This document shows positions 44,741 through 55,064 of a stretch of DNA of 64,000 nucleotides, piece by piece. The translations under genes and the position numbers were made by a program. Each line of letters starts with the position of its first letter. Position 1 is the first letter of the stretch. Source of the stretch: Phaffia rhodozyma (taxonomy: Eukaryota; Basidiomycota; Tremellomycetes; Cystofilobasidiales; Mrakiaceae); assembly GCA_014706385.1 (NCBI GenBank), contig JACGZH010000009.1, positions 744,001 through 808,000 on the forward strand, in the 5' to 3' direction. The notes under the pieces are model-generated. The model saw only the letters and a program-made list of their open reading frames with translations. It made no database searches and was not told where the DNA came from.

Positions 44741-44943
44741 TACCCTTGTTCTTCGTGATCCTATCCATCCTATTTTCCAGTCCTGAGGGCCTGAATTTCC
44801 CCTTTGAATCCTAAGAGTCTGGTGTGGTTACAACTCCTGTAACCTCGTCGTCACCTGTAAGGCTCGGTTGTTAAGAAGGTAACCAAGTGTAATCACTTGG
44901 TTCGCGGGGTGACACTTAGGCTCTGGCGATTAATATATCTGAA

Positions 44944-45076
44944 GCAGACCAAACTATTAACAATATACTTTGGATAAGAGGTTTCAACAAGAATCTCAGC
45001 TTGAGGAAAACTCTTATCCAAGAAGGCGCGAGGGCGTCCCCGTTTTATATCAGGACCCCTCGCGCATTTGGTCTGC
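44944..45076. repeat. three-stem nested inverted repeat (cloverleaf-like)
   Basis: Outer arms GCAGACCAAA (44944-44953) and TTTGGTCTGC (45067-45076) pair perfectly over 10 bp. Inside lie two independent hairpins: TTGGATAAGAG (44970-44980) with CTCTTATCCAA (45011-45021), 11 bp, and GCGCGAGGG (45026-45034) with CCCTCGCGC (45057-45065), 9 bp, extended by GTCC (45036-45039) with GGAC (45053-45056). All arms are exact, which is far beyond chance in 133 nt. Confidence 0.85.
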
Positions 45077-45477
45077 CACTAAAGATATACATATGACGAG
45101 CCTAGAGAGGCTCGAGATCACGAGAACTAAAAAGATGAAGCATGAACCATGCAAACTAGAGCATGATGGAAAATGGGCGAAGAGGCATAAGGGATGGAGG
45201 GAACGAATAGCCTGTAGGGGTAACCCACGTAAGAGAACACGTGATACTTAACCCGTATTCCTGACATTACCCTCCAAACCTGAATCATAACAAGATATGA
45301 GTCATCCAGTCACGTGGGCGCCATCAACCCTAATGCACGCTTACCATCTCTTCTTGGCACTATGTCCATCCCAAATGATTTATCACTTTTGTTTTCTCAT
45401 CTCATAGTTATTTGTCCGACCCTTTGCTCATCATCCGTCAACATCTCGAGTCTATCATACCGCATCTTCATCATCAT

Positions 45478-46562
45478 ATGAGCTCCAACGCTTTTCATAT
45501 CAGTCCTGCTACGGAGGCTGACATCGTACGTCTCACACTTTGTCAGACTTGATCGTATGCTGTTTCCCTATTTTTCACACTTCCGATTCGACGTCTTTTT
45601 TTTATGGAAACCAAAACAGCCTGACATTTTGCGATTGATCTTGGAGTTGGTTCGTTGGCATATGTAAAATCACTGACTATAATTCCTTCAAGGTCCTTTT
45701 CATATGTTTATCCTCTGACGTATTGATTGTCTTTTCACGCATGCGTGCACATGCTGTGTTTCCCTCCTACCTAGGCGATATACGAGAAATCAGCCGAATC
45801 CGCCAAAGCAACGCCCGAACAAATCAGGCGAAACCTCTTTCCAAAAGAATCTGATGGAGAGATCTATGCTAGGTGTCTGATCGCTCGGCTTGATAACGAC
45901 CAGGATGGGAACGAAGGAACCGGTAAAGGACTGGTGATTGGAATGGCTCTGGTACGAATCTCTTTTCCGAATGTGGCATCATCGTATAATATAGACCCCA
46001 ATTTTTTTCTTCATTCCGGCGTTGCTTTTTGCCATCGAACTCTGACTCATTTGCCGCTTTTCACTTTGGTCATAGTTCTTTTTCAATTTCAGGTTCGTCC
46101 ATCCAATCTCTTTCTACCTTTGTCCAAGCTCAGGTGGACGTCTCATTTCCAAAGCTCGGACTGATTCAGACCATCGTCGATTTAATCACTTTCTGCAGCA
46201 CATGGACTGGTTTTCCAGGTCTCTACCTCGAAGACCTCTTCGTCAGTGAACCTTACCGCGCGTTGGGTGTAGGAAAGTCGTTCTTCAAGGAACTCGCAAA
46301 AGTCGCGCTCGAGAGAGGATGTGGAAGGATGGATTGGAGCGTGCTCGATGTAAGCCGTCTTCTTTCTTTTATTGATCTATCTGGGGATCTAGATGCGTGC
46401 GCGCTGAGACCAATTTATCTTTCTTTTCTCAACAAAACCCAGTGGAACGAGCCAGCCATCAACTTTTACGAAAAGAAAGTAGGAGCAACAATCATGAATG
46501 AATGGCGCTCGGTTCGATTGGAAGGTGAAGATGCCATTAGAGGTTTGTTGACAATGTCCTGA
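45478..46562 (+). CDS. GNAT-family N-acetyltransferase (SSAT-like)
   Basis: Six exons, 45478-45525, 45620-45649, 45775-45951, 46076-46092, 46199-46349, 46443-46562, sum to 543 nt, 180 residues plus stop, phases consistent. Domains: MSSNAFHISPATEADIPDIL start, IYEKSAESAKATPEQIRRNL, VIGMALFFFNFSTWTGFPGL then YLEDLFVSEPYRALGVGKSF, the acetyl-CoA pyrophosphate loop (R/Q-x-x-G-x-G/A), ERGCGRMDWSVLDWNEPAIN and FYEKKVGA. This is the spermidine/spermine N1-acetyltransferase-like branch (thialysine or polyamine acetyltransferases); substrate is not shown. Exon 4 has only 17 nt. Two introns (45650, 46093) have GTTCGT donors. The gene starts about 190 bp downstream of the LTR-like element. Confidence 0.9.
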
Positions 46563-46767
46563 ACAAAAGGAGAATCGACCAAAGGGTGTTTTCTTGTATC
46601 CTCTTTTACGATGCACTGGGTCCTCCCACGACCCTCCATCTGATGATCGAATTTACATACAACTGAAATTTACAATCGAGGAGAATGTAGTAGAAAAAAT
46701 TCAAGGAACAAAAGCCATGTACAGCTATTCAAGAAAGCTTCTAGGCGACACCAAGCCAGCTGATCAT

Positions 46768-48643
46768 CTACTGTTCCCAACCTCCGAGCTCAACGGCAAA
46801 GCCAATGGCGAGCTTACTGAACTCGACCGCATGCTCGAACGAGAACTCTTTGTTGGGCAAATCAATTCTGTCTCCCGTAGTCTGTTATGTTTTTCGAGAT
46901 CGATAAGCAGAGTGAATCGCGAGATCAAAGCAGTTTGTGAGAAGATACCCAAAAGCCAGGGAGAGAACAGTCCACAAATCGTCAGATCGAGCTAGAAGAA
47001 AGCATATGTCGATGTTTTTTTCGGAGACCAGACACGTACGTGGACATAAGGATCAAATGCGACGAACGGATCAGCCTCTGTCGCAAAGCACGAAGGGAAT
47101 CCAGCTTGGTAGTACGACATGTGGTCCGACCCTGCTCCCGGGCTGATCAATAATTCGGCGAAAGCCGAAGCTCTCAAGAGCGTTAGTTCAAGGTATCTTT
47201 TTTTTTCTGGTTAAAGAAATAGGAACAAACACCAAAACTCGCGCACAAGGCAAGAGAGGTACTCACAAGAGAGAAGCTAGTTGGACCTTGATAGAAGAGT
47301 ATGTTTTGGCAACCTTAACCGTCCATTGAGTCAAACTAGTTGTGACATCCGTATCGATCAAGGTGACCGTAGGTGTCATGTTCGCTTTCGTGAATGCGGT
47401 CATGTCCTTTATGAAAGAGAAAGAAAAAGAGAAGAAGACAGGAAGGATCCCATTAGTCCGACAGAGAGGACAAAAAATTATTAGTTTTCTAGTGGAGGGT
47501 GCTTCCTGTACATAATTGAGGGTCTAGACTTGCGAATTGGATCATTCCTTTGACGTCAACATTGGAAGCGATGATATCCTTGACGATGTCTTTAGATCCG
47601 AGGAGACCTCCTTCCTCAGCAGCGTACCAGTGAAATTCGACCGGAACCTTTGGTGTGAAGCCAGACTCGACGAGCGCTTTGAAAGCTAATGGATGCAGAG
47701 AAAGAGTGGGTTGTTGATCAGTATCAGGAGCCCCTAACGCATGATGAATGGCATATGCACAGGCGATCAACCAACCTTCCAAGATGGTCACCGTTCCGCT
47801 GCCATCATCATCCGCTCCAGGAGCAGGTAGCAACGGAAGTCTGTAGTTCGCAGAGTCCTGATGAGCGCCGATGATGACGACCTTGTCTTTGTGATTGGTC
47901 TGCTTTGCTTCAAATCGAGCGATCACACTACTCTGGGCAAACGGATGGGTAAACTTTCGGACAGAGAGCGGCACATGAGCTGGAGCGTCCGCCACGATCT
48001 TCAGCACTTGGAGGTAGACCCAGTGAGATGATTCGGCACCATGGGGCGATTTGTAAAATCGATTGAAGAACGATGTAAGATGAACGAGGTTTGAGTGCAT
48101 GTTGGATGTAGAAAGCCGGGGTAGGATCGCTTTAACGAGATCCTGATACTTGAGGTCTGGCCAGGTATCTGATCAATCGTTTATTTATTTGTTCTCGTCA
48201 TTAGATGCCGATGTTATGATCAAGGCAAACTTCTCAAGAGAAATAAGAGGAGCATCTTCATTACACATACAGTTGTCTGCCTTGCCCTCGATCAAGGACA
48301 ATCCTTCGGTCTCGTCGGACAAACCGGTGAGATCCATAAACCCAAGGCCTTCCCTCCGCAACCTCATCTTGTCTCCTTCTGTTCCCCAGAATGCCTGCCT
48401 GCCGAACACCCTTAGCAGCCGAGGCTCATCCTCCTCTTCAGCCGTCTCGGGAGAGAGAAGTTTCATGAGTTCGACTGGATCAGGATGGATCTTGAGTAGG
48501 CGGTCGACATCGCCAAGGGTGAAGTCCGGGTTAGACGGGAGCAGTTGGGAAGCATCTGGAGGAGACGCGACAAACTGAAGAGGGATTGAGAGGGCCACTG
48601 GTAAGATGGTCAGGGTAGGTACAACGAAGAGAGGAATCTTCAT
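46768..48643 (-). CDS. secreted M28 aminopeptidase (leucine aminopeptidase type)
   Basis: Zinc exopeptidase releasing N-terminal residues from peptides outside the cell. The first 20 residues (MKIPLFVVPTLTILPVALSI) form a signal peptide; a propeptide of about 100 residues follows. Zinc ligands of family M28 are visible: GAHQDSAN (His), PGADDDGSGTVTILEAF (bridging Asp), FHWYAAEEGGLLGS (catalytic Glu plus Glu ligand), LIDTDVT (Asp) and GSDHMSYYQAGFPSCFATEA (His). The last exon ends FSFEHAVEFSKLAIGFAVEL and stops at 46768. Introns split the propeptide, the LEAF and the QFD parts. It converges with the GNAT gene, with 205 bp between stops. Length of about 400 residues is normal for this secreted subfamily. 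Confidence 0.88.
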
Positions 48644-49220
48644 GATGACGATGTTGTGTCGGATAAAGCTTGTAGAAGAAAAAGGTGGATGGAAAAAGGT
48701 GAAACAAGAACGGTCGAGTACTCTTCCCGTCCATCATGGGATGCCGTCTCCATGTGGGTCTGCCTCGACGGAGTTACCCGAAATTTCTAGTAGCGACATC
48801 GTACCAATGCCATCAGACCGTTACTTTCATCCCATACGCCTACTCTGGGCAATCATTGCCGATCTATCGATGAGTCAAGCCCTAGTTGAGTTGTACATGA
48901 GATATCAGTATTTCATTTATTTATTTATCATTGTTCTCTCATGTTCGAGCCACCCATATAATATAAGAAAACCATGTATATTTATAACGAAGCAAAGTGG
49001 ACCATTTAAGAGCAATCAGTTCTATAAATTGTTTTACATTATGTGTTATTAAGCCTAGATATGAGCGTGAGTAAGATTATATAGATAATAAGCCCAAGTG
49101 GGTAGATGCAAGTGTAGATAGATTAGGGTACTGTCGGGAGGGAAACATAAGAATAACAGATGAGATAAGCGTCTTGTCCAAATTGTCCTATTTCATCAAT
49201 GTGCACAAAAGAACATACCT
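48644..49220. other. intergenic region upstream of the aminopeptidase
   Basis: AT-rich from about 48890 to 49200, no frame of note. It is the promoter side of the aminopeptidase and the 3' side of the small signal-peptide gene. Confidence 0.4.
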
Positions 49221-49579
49221 TTAAAAGGTAGGAGCATACGAGTCAGACGACGATCTCCTAGACTCCACATTGGATGGGCTTGTGCCTTTAGACGCCCAAG
49301 GCTTGGTTGTGTTGTGCACGGCATTGCCGAATGAGTCCATCGAGGGACGAGGAGAGACTGTGCTCGATGACTGAGAAAACAAGAAGGCAAGATGAGAAGA
49401 GAAGGATGTCAGCCAAATGAATCAACACGGAAAGGAATGCATAACCATTGAAAGGGACGAACAGAGAAAGATGGGCGAGATTCGTAAGACTGGAGCTCCA
49501 CCACTGCGGGTTTGGAGGCATACACAGGCTCAACCAGGGGAACGAAAAAGAGGCTAAGGGTAGTGTTGATAAATCCCAT
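49221..49579 (-). CDS. small putative secreted or membrane protein (two exons)
   Basis: Exon 1 49579-49463 (39 codons) and exon 2 49370-49221 (50 codons with stop) join in phase through a GTTCGT...CAG intron. The 88-residue product starts MGFINTTLSLFFVPLVEPVYA, a signal-peptide-like hydrophobic stretch with a plausible cleavage after YA, and continues with a Ser-rich mature part of about 66 residues (SFSSSSTVSPRPSMDSFGNA; KPWASKGTSPSNVESRRSSS) ending APTF. There are no cysteines, so it is not a classic Cys-rich effector. I recognise no family. The clean splice phase and signal peptide argue for a gene; small size argues for caution. Confidence 0.5.
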
Positions 49580-52500
49580 GTTGTCGTGTGTATATACGAG
49601 AATGCGTATGTATGAGCAAGTGATAGAACAGATGTGTTGTAATGCGAAGAGCAGGGTTGATGGTTGATTCGAGTGGGAAAGTGATCGAGGAAAGAGGACG
49701 AAGAAGAAAAATTAAGAGAGTTTTTCCGATCCTTATAAATTCATCCGTCTCGGCCTGCGGACAGAATTCTGATGAGTCATCCGAAGCGAACAATGACGTA
49801 GTTCGGGATCGTCACTGCTTGTGTTGGTGCCACTATGACTATTCCTATCACTTCCACAATTGTTATACTCCTTTGATTGTAGCGTCGGCTACCTTGTTGT
49901 AGGGTATATGGAGTGGAGAAATAGTTCATGGGCTAACGATATCTTGTCATCTTGATGGACGGATGAATAAGTGGAAGAGAAAGGAAAAAAAGAAGCCGGC
50001 TGTTGAGATCGTCGTGTATGTGTGTATTACTCTTTGTCTGGGTAACTCTTGTAGAGCAAACATGATAACTACATGATCATTCCCAAAGCTTCCAATCTTG
50101 TCTTGATCAAGCTTCTGCTTATTTCTTATGACATGTCATGTCAAACGTATCATCAGCTATGGTGTCTTCTGAGCCTGGCTTGTCTTTCATAGCCCTTCAT
50201 CCCTATGAGCTCCTACATACCGCAAGTGTTTCACGCCAAGACCTTGATTCACAACTGCGTCCAAGGATCCTCAGTGTGAGGTATTGAGCAGACAGAGGCA
50301 CTCGACCTCTACCTTACTCACATCTAACCTGCTATTGCTCGCTCAATTACTATATACTTGGAGCGCCTTATGTAAAGCGGCAGGAGAGTATGAAAAAGTC
50401 ATTGGACGATGTCATACATGGACGGTCAGTCGGCTGATCAGTTCGTCATAATCTTGGTCGGTCTACCTTTTCAGACACAAGATTCAAAACTCTTATCACC
50501 ACTCATCTCTAATTTTCTCTCGTCATCTCGTACATCTATCAGCCTATGGAGTATACGGACTGCTGTTTATAGATATAAATATAAAACGTATGTACCAGTG
50601 CACTGTCAAAACGTGATCAGCGTCTTTCTTCCGCTATGTACAGTCGAGTCGGCATATTCACTTCACCTCTTACGTTTTAGTATAGCTTCTCACGAATTTC
50701 CAAATAATAATAATAAAAGACTAGATTCAATCAAACCCTCCAGGAGTACTTGAAGACTATCTGAAGACCGATGCTCGACCAATTGTTCGTCTCATTCATT
50801 CCCATAAGATCTACTTAGGTCTGCGTTTCTGTCAGCGCTCACTCGAACGCAATCATACACTGATGTATGCCTCTGTAACAGCTACACCCACGTGAAGGTT
50901 TACAAGCGCACGGCGACGAATATGACCCAAACGCACATAGAGTGATGAGCTACATTGACCAATGCCGTGAGATATACATGTGGACTGTTCGATATGTCAA
51001 TATACGTTTCAGAAAAGTTCTGGAATCATCAAATGTGTATGTTGTTCAAATGTCTTCTGAACATAAGGCTAATCACGATAGCGCATATTCTCCATCTACA
51101 CCTGCGATTGATGTTTGTATCTGAGAAAAAAGGTCCTGATTGCCCTTCCATCAACATATCCCTCTATCTTGCTTGAGACGTGTACAGCAGAAGCGGGCGA
51201 TTCTTAATCCGCTGATGAGCATGGAAGAATGGCGGATCAATGTGCTGAAACAGAGGATGGAATGCGCTGTTAACAGAGGCGATGTCAAGGCTCGGCGCGT
51301 GATGACGGATCTGGCGGACGGTCTGTACTGGTTGGTAGATCTCCTTCTTTCCTCTTGAACGGTAACTTGCTGAATACTACGCGACCGTTGCGTGTTTGAC
51401 TACATGGTCTGCTTTGTAGGTGTTGCTATGAACTATGATCATGGAACCCATACCGATCTTTTTGCTCTTGTACGCGTCAGAGCTACTCTGACGTTCGGAA
51501 TCATCGAGCCGGTCATGGAAATACCCTGTGTGGGTGAACGCTGTACATTCTCGGACCTGGTTGCCTCACTTTATTCTACTGTCTCATACTCAACCTCTCT
51601 CCCAGTGATCTATATCGTTATCGGATCGTACCCCTGAAATGTATGCAGAAGAAGATGAGTGAGCAAATTGTGAGATACAGACACTTCACCTGACGGCAAA
51701 TATCGATTAGATGAGTACGTGATTTATTTTTCCGAGCTATTGTTTACTACTCATGGTTTCTGATAACTCAAGATTCCTTTTTCTGAATACTTGGCGAGGA
51801 CTCAACCAGATTATCGATATACGTGTCCAGGTATCGTCCTTTTGTCCAGAAAGGCCAGTAAACTGGCCATGGACAAGTGATTCGTCGTCATCTACTGTGC
51901 TTGCTGCCCATCTGAGCAAATACTGGCATCGACGCCTCAACTGGGGTCGATTGTATCAAATATCACAGATCTGAAGAGTTGTATCCTCACAACTCTTCAG
52001 ACTGTTTTGATTCAGAAAATTCTCCTTCTTATATAGAAGGATAGATGCTAAAGCAGAGAGTATGCTTATCCGACAAGGAGCGAGGCGCTTCATAGTCCTG
52101 CCATTTGAATTTATAGAGCTGATAATTAAGATTAAGAAAATATAATGAATGCTAATCATATAAATAACTCCGTTGAAACACTGGCGAACCATCCTCAACT
52201 GGGTGGACCAGCGAGTGGTATATCGAACTGAGATGACTTGTCCTTAGAACTGCCATCCAACATCCTCCGTCTTTGTCTTTGTGCGTCAGAAGAGATGTGA
52301 GAGGGCCAGGAGCGCGCGTTGTAGTCAAAGCAGAGAGAAGAGAAAGACCTTTTAAATCACGTGACCCATTTTCAACTCTTCAGCCTTAATTCATCCTGTT
52401 CTATCCTTAAGTCTCCTTGCCTCCGTCCATCCGGTTCACATCGACCATCTCTCTCCCCTTTGTCCTCAAGAAACAAACTTAAAGAGACGCGTCTGCCAGG

Positions 52501-52605
52501 TGCCTCTATCTAGTTCTGCACAGATTTGACTAAGTTATCTGGTCGTTTTTGAACTAGCCCAAGCCATCCTGCCTGTTGCTTTATATCTACGTCCATCAAT
52601 TCACA
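49580..52605. other. AT-rich, gene-poor region with possible relics
   Basis: Three kilobases with lower GC than the rest. Between about 51190 and 51970 three frame segments read like protein (SMEEWRINVLKQRMECAVNR; RATLTFGIIEPVMEIPCVG; STVLAAHLSKYWHRRLNWGR), but I could not connect them by consistent splice phases and recognise no family. They end at a perfect hairpin (51971-52000). The last 300 bases are the CT-rich promoter of SEH1. Could be a degraded gene or transposon. Confidence 0.35.
51971..52000. repeat. perfect 12-bp hairpin
   Basis: CTGAAGAGTTGT (51971-51982), six-base loop, ACAACTCTTCAG (51989-52000). It follows directly the last protein-like segment of the gene-poor region and lies outside any gene I can support. 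Confidence 0.85.
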
Positions 52606-54468
52606 ATGTATCAATCCTCAGTCCTTCCTTCGACTCACACCGACTTGATCACTACCGCAGCCTACGACTGGTTTGGCAAACGGCTTGTTACTGCTAGTAG
52701 TGATCAACAGATCAAAGTTTGGAGCAAAGCAGCTGATGCCAGTTGGAATCTTGAAGAGGAATGGAAGGTATGTCATCAAGATAGAACATTGTCAGAACCG
52801 TGTGAGGTTGGATGGCTAGCCGAGCGTCAGTTTGTTGAGTTTTTGGGTTCAGCCAAACAAAAAAGGCGTGTTCAACCCAGAGAAATCAAGAAGCATGACG
52901 TACTCTCTATGAGGATGAAAAACACCAGGGTCAGAATCAGGAGAGACTGACCTCTACAAAACATGTTGTTGTTTTGGCTCTATAGGCTCACGACGCTCCG
53001 ATAGCACGAGTTGCATGGTTCGCATATCCCATCTTGTTCCCTTTCACGTTCTCGTATGGTTTGACTGAAAAGCTTCTTCTATGCTCAGGTCTCATCCCGA
53101 ACACGGATCTCTGATAGCCTCGTGCTCGTTTGATCGAACTGTGCGGATCTTCGAAGAAAACAGTGATGGTAGGTCAACTTTCTCATTTCCGAAATGGCAT
53201 TGGTAAAAATGGACTGAACATCAGTCTCGTCATAATTTTCTTCAGAGCTGAAGAGTTCCAATAATAAACGGTGGTCCATGGTTGCCAAGCTCTCTGAAGC
53301 CCGAGGAAGCGTCCGAGACTTGGCTTTTGGCCCTTCCGAACTTGGCCTTCGTCTTGTAAGTCTCGACATGTTCCTCTTCGCTCCGCTCTCTCATACACAA
53401 AGTGTTGATTTTCCTTGTCCAATTAATTTGGTCTTCTGATGAACAAGGCTACGATATCATCCGATTCATATCTCCGACTGTACTCGCCAGCCTTGCCCTC
53501 AGTCGAAGATTGGTACCCTCTGTTCAATGTTCATCTACCTTCGTTGACATCCTCTCAACCGACCGGCTCTTCTCCATCCGTTCACAACCCGAGCGAAGGT
53601 GGGATCTCAAGAACAAAGACCAACAACGACAAATCACTTGGTCTGAGTGTCAGTACGGCCGCTGGAGGAGAAGCAGTTGGTGGTGGGAGATGTTTGAGTT
53701 GGTGCAAGGAGAAATGGTGGGGAATGATCTTAGCTGTCGGAGAGGGAACCGAAGGAGAGATCAAGATCATCTCTCTTCCTCATCCATCCCCTGCGCAACA
53801 TCTGCTCACGCTCACCCCTCCTTCAAGCCAGACTCCTTCGGCCCCTTCTTCTAAAACAATCACCTCTCTCTCATGGGCCCCCTCTTGCGGAAGAGATCAC
53901 CACTTGATCGCCTCTGGATCTAGGGATGGTATCGTCCGGATCTGGAAGGTCACCCCGACTGAAGATGAAAACGGAGATGAACATGGTTCGGATGGCGTTC
54001 AAGGTGGAGAGAACGGATGGAAGGCCGCTTGCCTAGCGGAATTGGGAGATCACGGAAGGAGTGTGAGTAAGGTAGAATGGAACGCGACAGGTACAGTTCT
54101 GAGTTCTAGTGGGGACGATGGAAAGGTTAGACTTTGGAAGGGTGCGTTTTGGTTTCTTCTTTTGTTTATTTTCTTGCTATCTTTCTTGGTTCAGTCATTG
54201 CCAGGCTGATCATCAATCTCTTTCCCTTTTGGTATTCTACCTATGTCTATTCAATTCAAACAGCAACCTGTACGTCTCCTCATCTCTTGCTGTTCTTTAG
54301 AAAACGTTTAAACAGACTCACCAACCATTCTCTGATTCTTTTATATATCTTTTTCTCTGGAAAATAATGCCGATGACAGATTCAAACCGATACGAATGTA
54401 TGGCTACGTTCGATGCTCATCCATCCGAGGAAACTTCAGTAAATGGGGGTGATGCCGAGATGATGTAA
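52606..54468 (+). CDS. SEH1: nucleoporin Seh1 (WD40 propeller)
   Basis: Seh1 is a beta-propeller subunit of the Y-shaped nuclear pore complex and of the vacuolar SEA/GATOR2 complex. WD repeats seen: HTDLITTAAYDWFGKRLVTA then SSDQQIKVWSK, AHDAPIARVAWSHPEHGSLI then ASCSFDRTVRIFEE, ARGSVRDLAFGPSELGLRLA then TISSDSYLRLYSP, SLSWAPSCGRDHHLIASGSR then DGIVRIWKV, and GRSVSKVEWNATGTVLSSSG then DDGKVRLWK. The order and the AHPEHG.LIASCSFDRT segment fit Seh1. A Ser/Pro-rich insert of about 100 residues sits between repeats. Near the end a 6-nt exon CAACCT (54264-54269) would give WKATYSNRYEC, matching the human WKANYMDNWKC register; skipping it also keeps frame. Stop at 54466. Confidence 0.88.
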
Positions 54469-55064
54469 TGATCGATGGGGTTTTTTTTCTTTGGTTTCTC
54501 TTCTATTTCTGCCTTTGCATGTGTGTCCTTTGCCGGTCTCTCTATTCTGTTTTTTCTTTTCGGCCATCACGATTGGCTCCCTTCACCCCAATTTCCTCTG
54601 TGGATTCTCGGATGACAGAGAAATCACTAAAGACGGCACGGGAACGAGCACGAGCATGATAGACGCATCAATGTACGTAGGCAGATTTGAGAGCACACGA
54701 GTTGATGGACCTCTTCAACAGCAAAGAGAGATAAAGCGGCAAGATTTGGAGAAGGAAAAAAAGGAGGAGATTCGATTATTGTATGGCTAAAAGGCAGGAA
54801 AAACAACGTAGCGCAAGCGAAGGTTGGAGCATACATCTAGTGGGAATTAAGCGTTAAGGGAGAAAAAGAAAGCGCTATCAAGGAGAAGAGATGACTCGTA
54901 AAAGAAAAGAAGAGAGATAAAGAAAGGAAAATGCGTTCTTCGTGCTTTTTTTTTCCTTATGGGAAAAATAAAGCAACGAACTCTGTTCTTGTGCGATGAT
55001 TAAGTAGTTTCATATCTCACTTGTCATCATACAAAAAAAACTCAACAACAGCGATAACAATTTT
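54469..55064. other. convergent intergenic region with skew switch
   Basis: CT-rich on plus to about 54620, AG-rich from about 54640 to 54960. Third convergent pair with this pattern. No gene. Confidence 0.5.

Larger units (their letters stand above)
44631..45287. mobile_element. LTR-like element, TG...CA, with 4-bp direct repeat
   Basis: A 657-bp segment beginning TGTTGGAGTC and ending CTGAATCA, flanked on both sides by TAAC (44627-44630 and 45288-45291), the form of a solo LTR with a target-site duplication. It has no coding frame. It contains hairpins at 44826-44844 and 44881-44902, a TTGTCC hexamer repeat at about 44719-44740, and a 133-nt nested inverted repeat structure at 44944-45076. 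A foldback or miniature element would fit equally well. A 4-bp repeat alone could be chance, so the borders are tentative. Confidence 0.5.
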
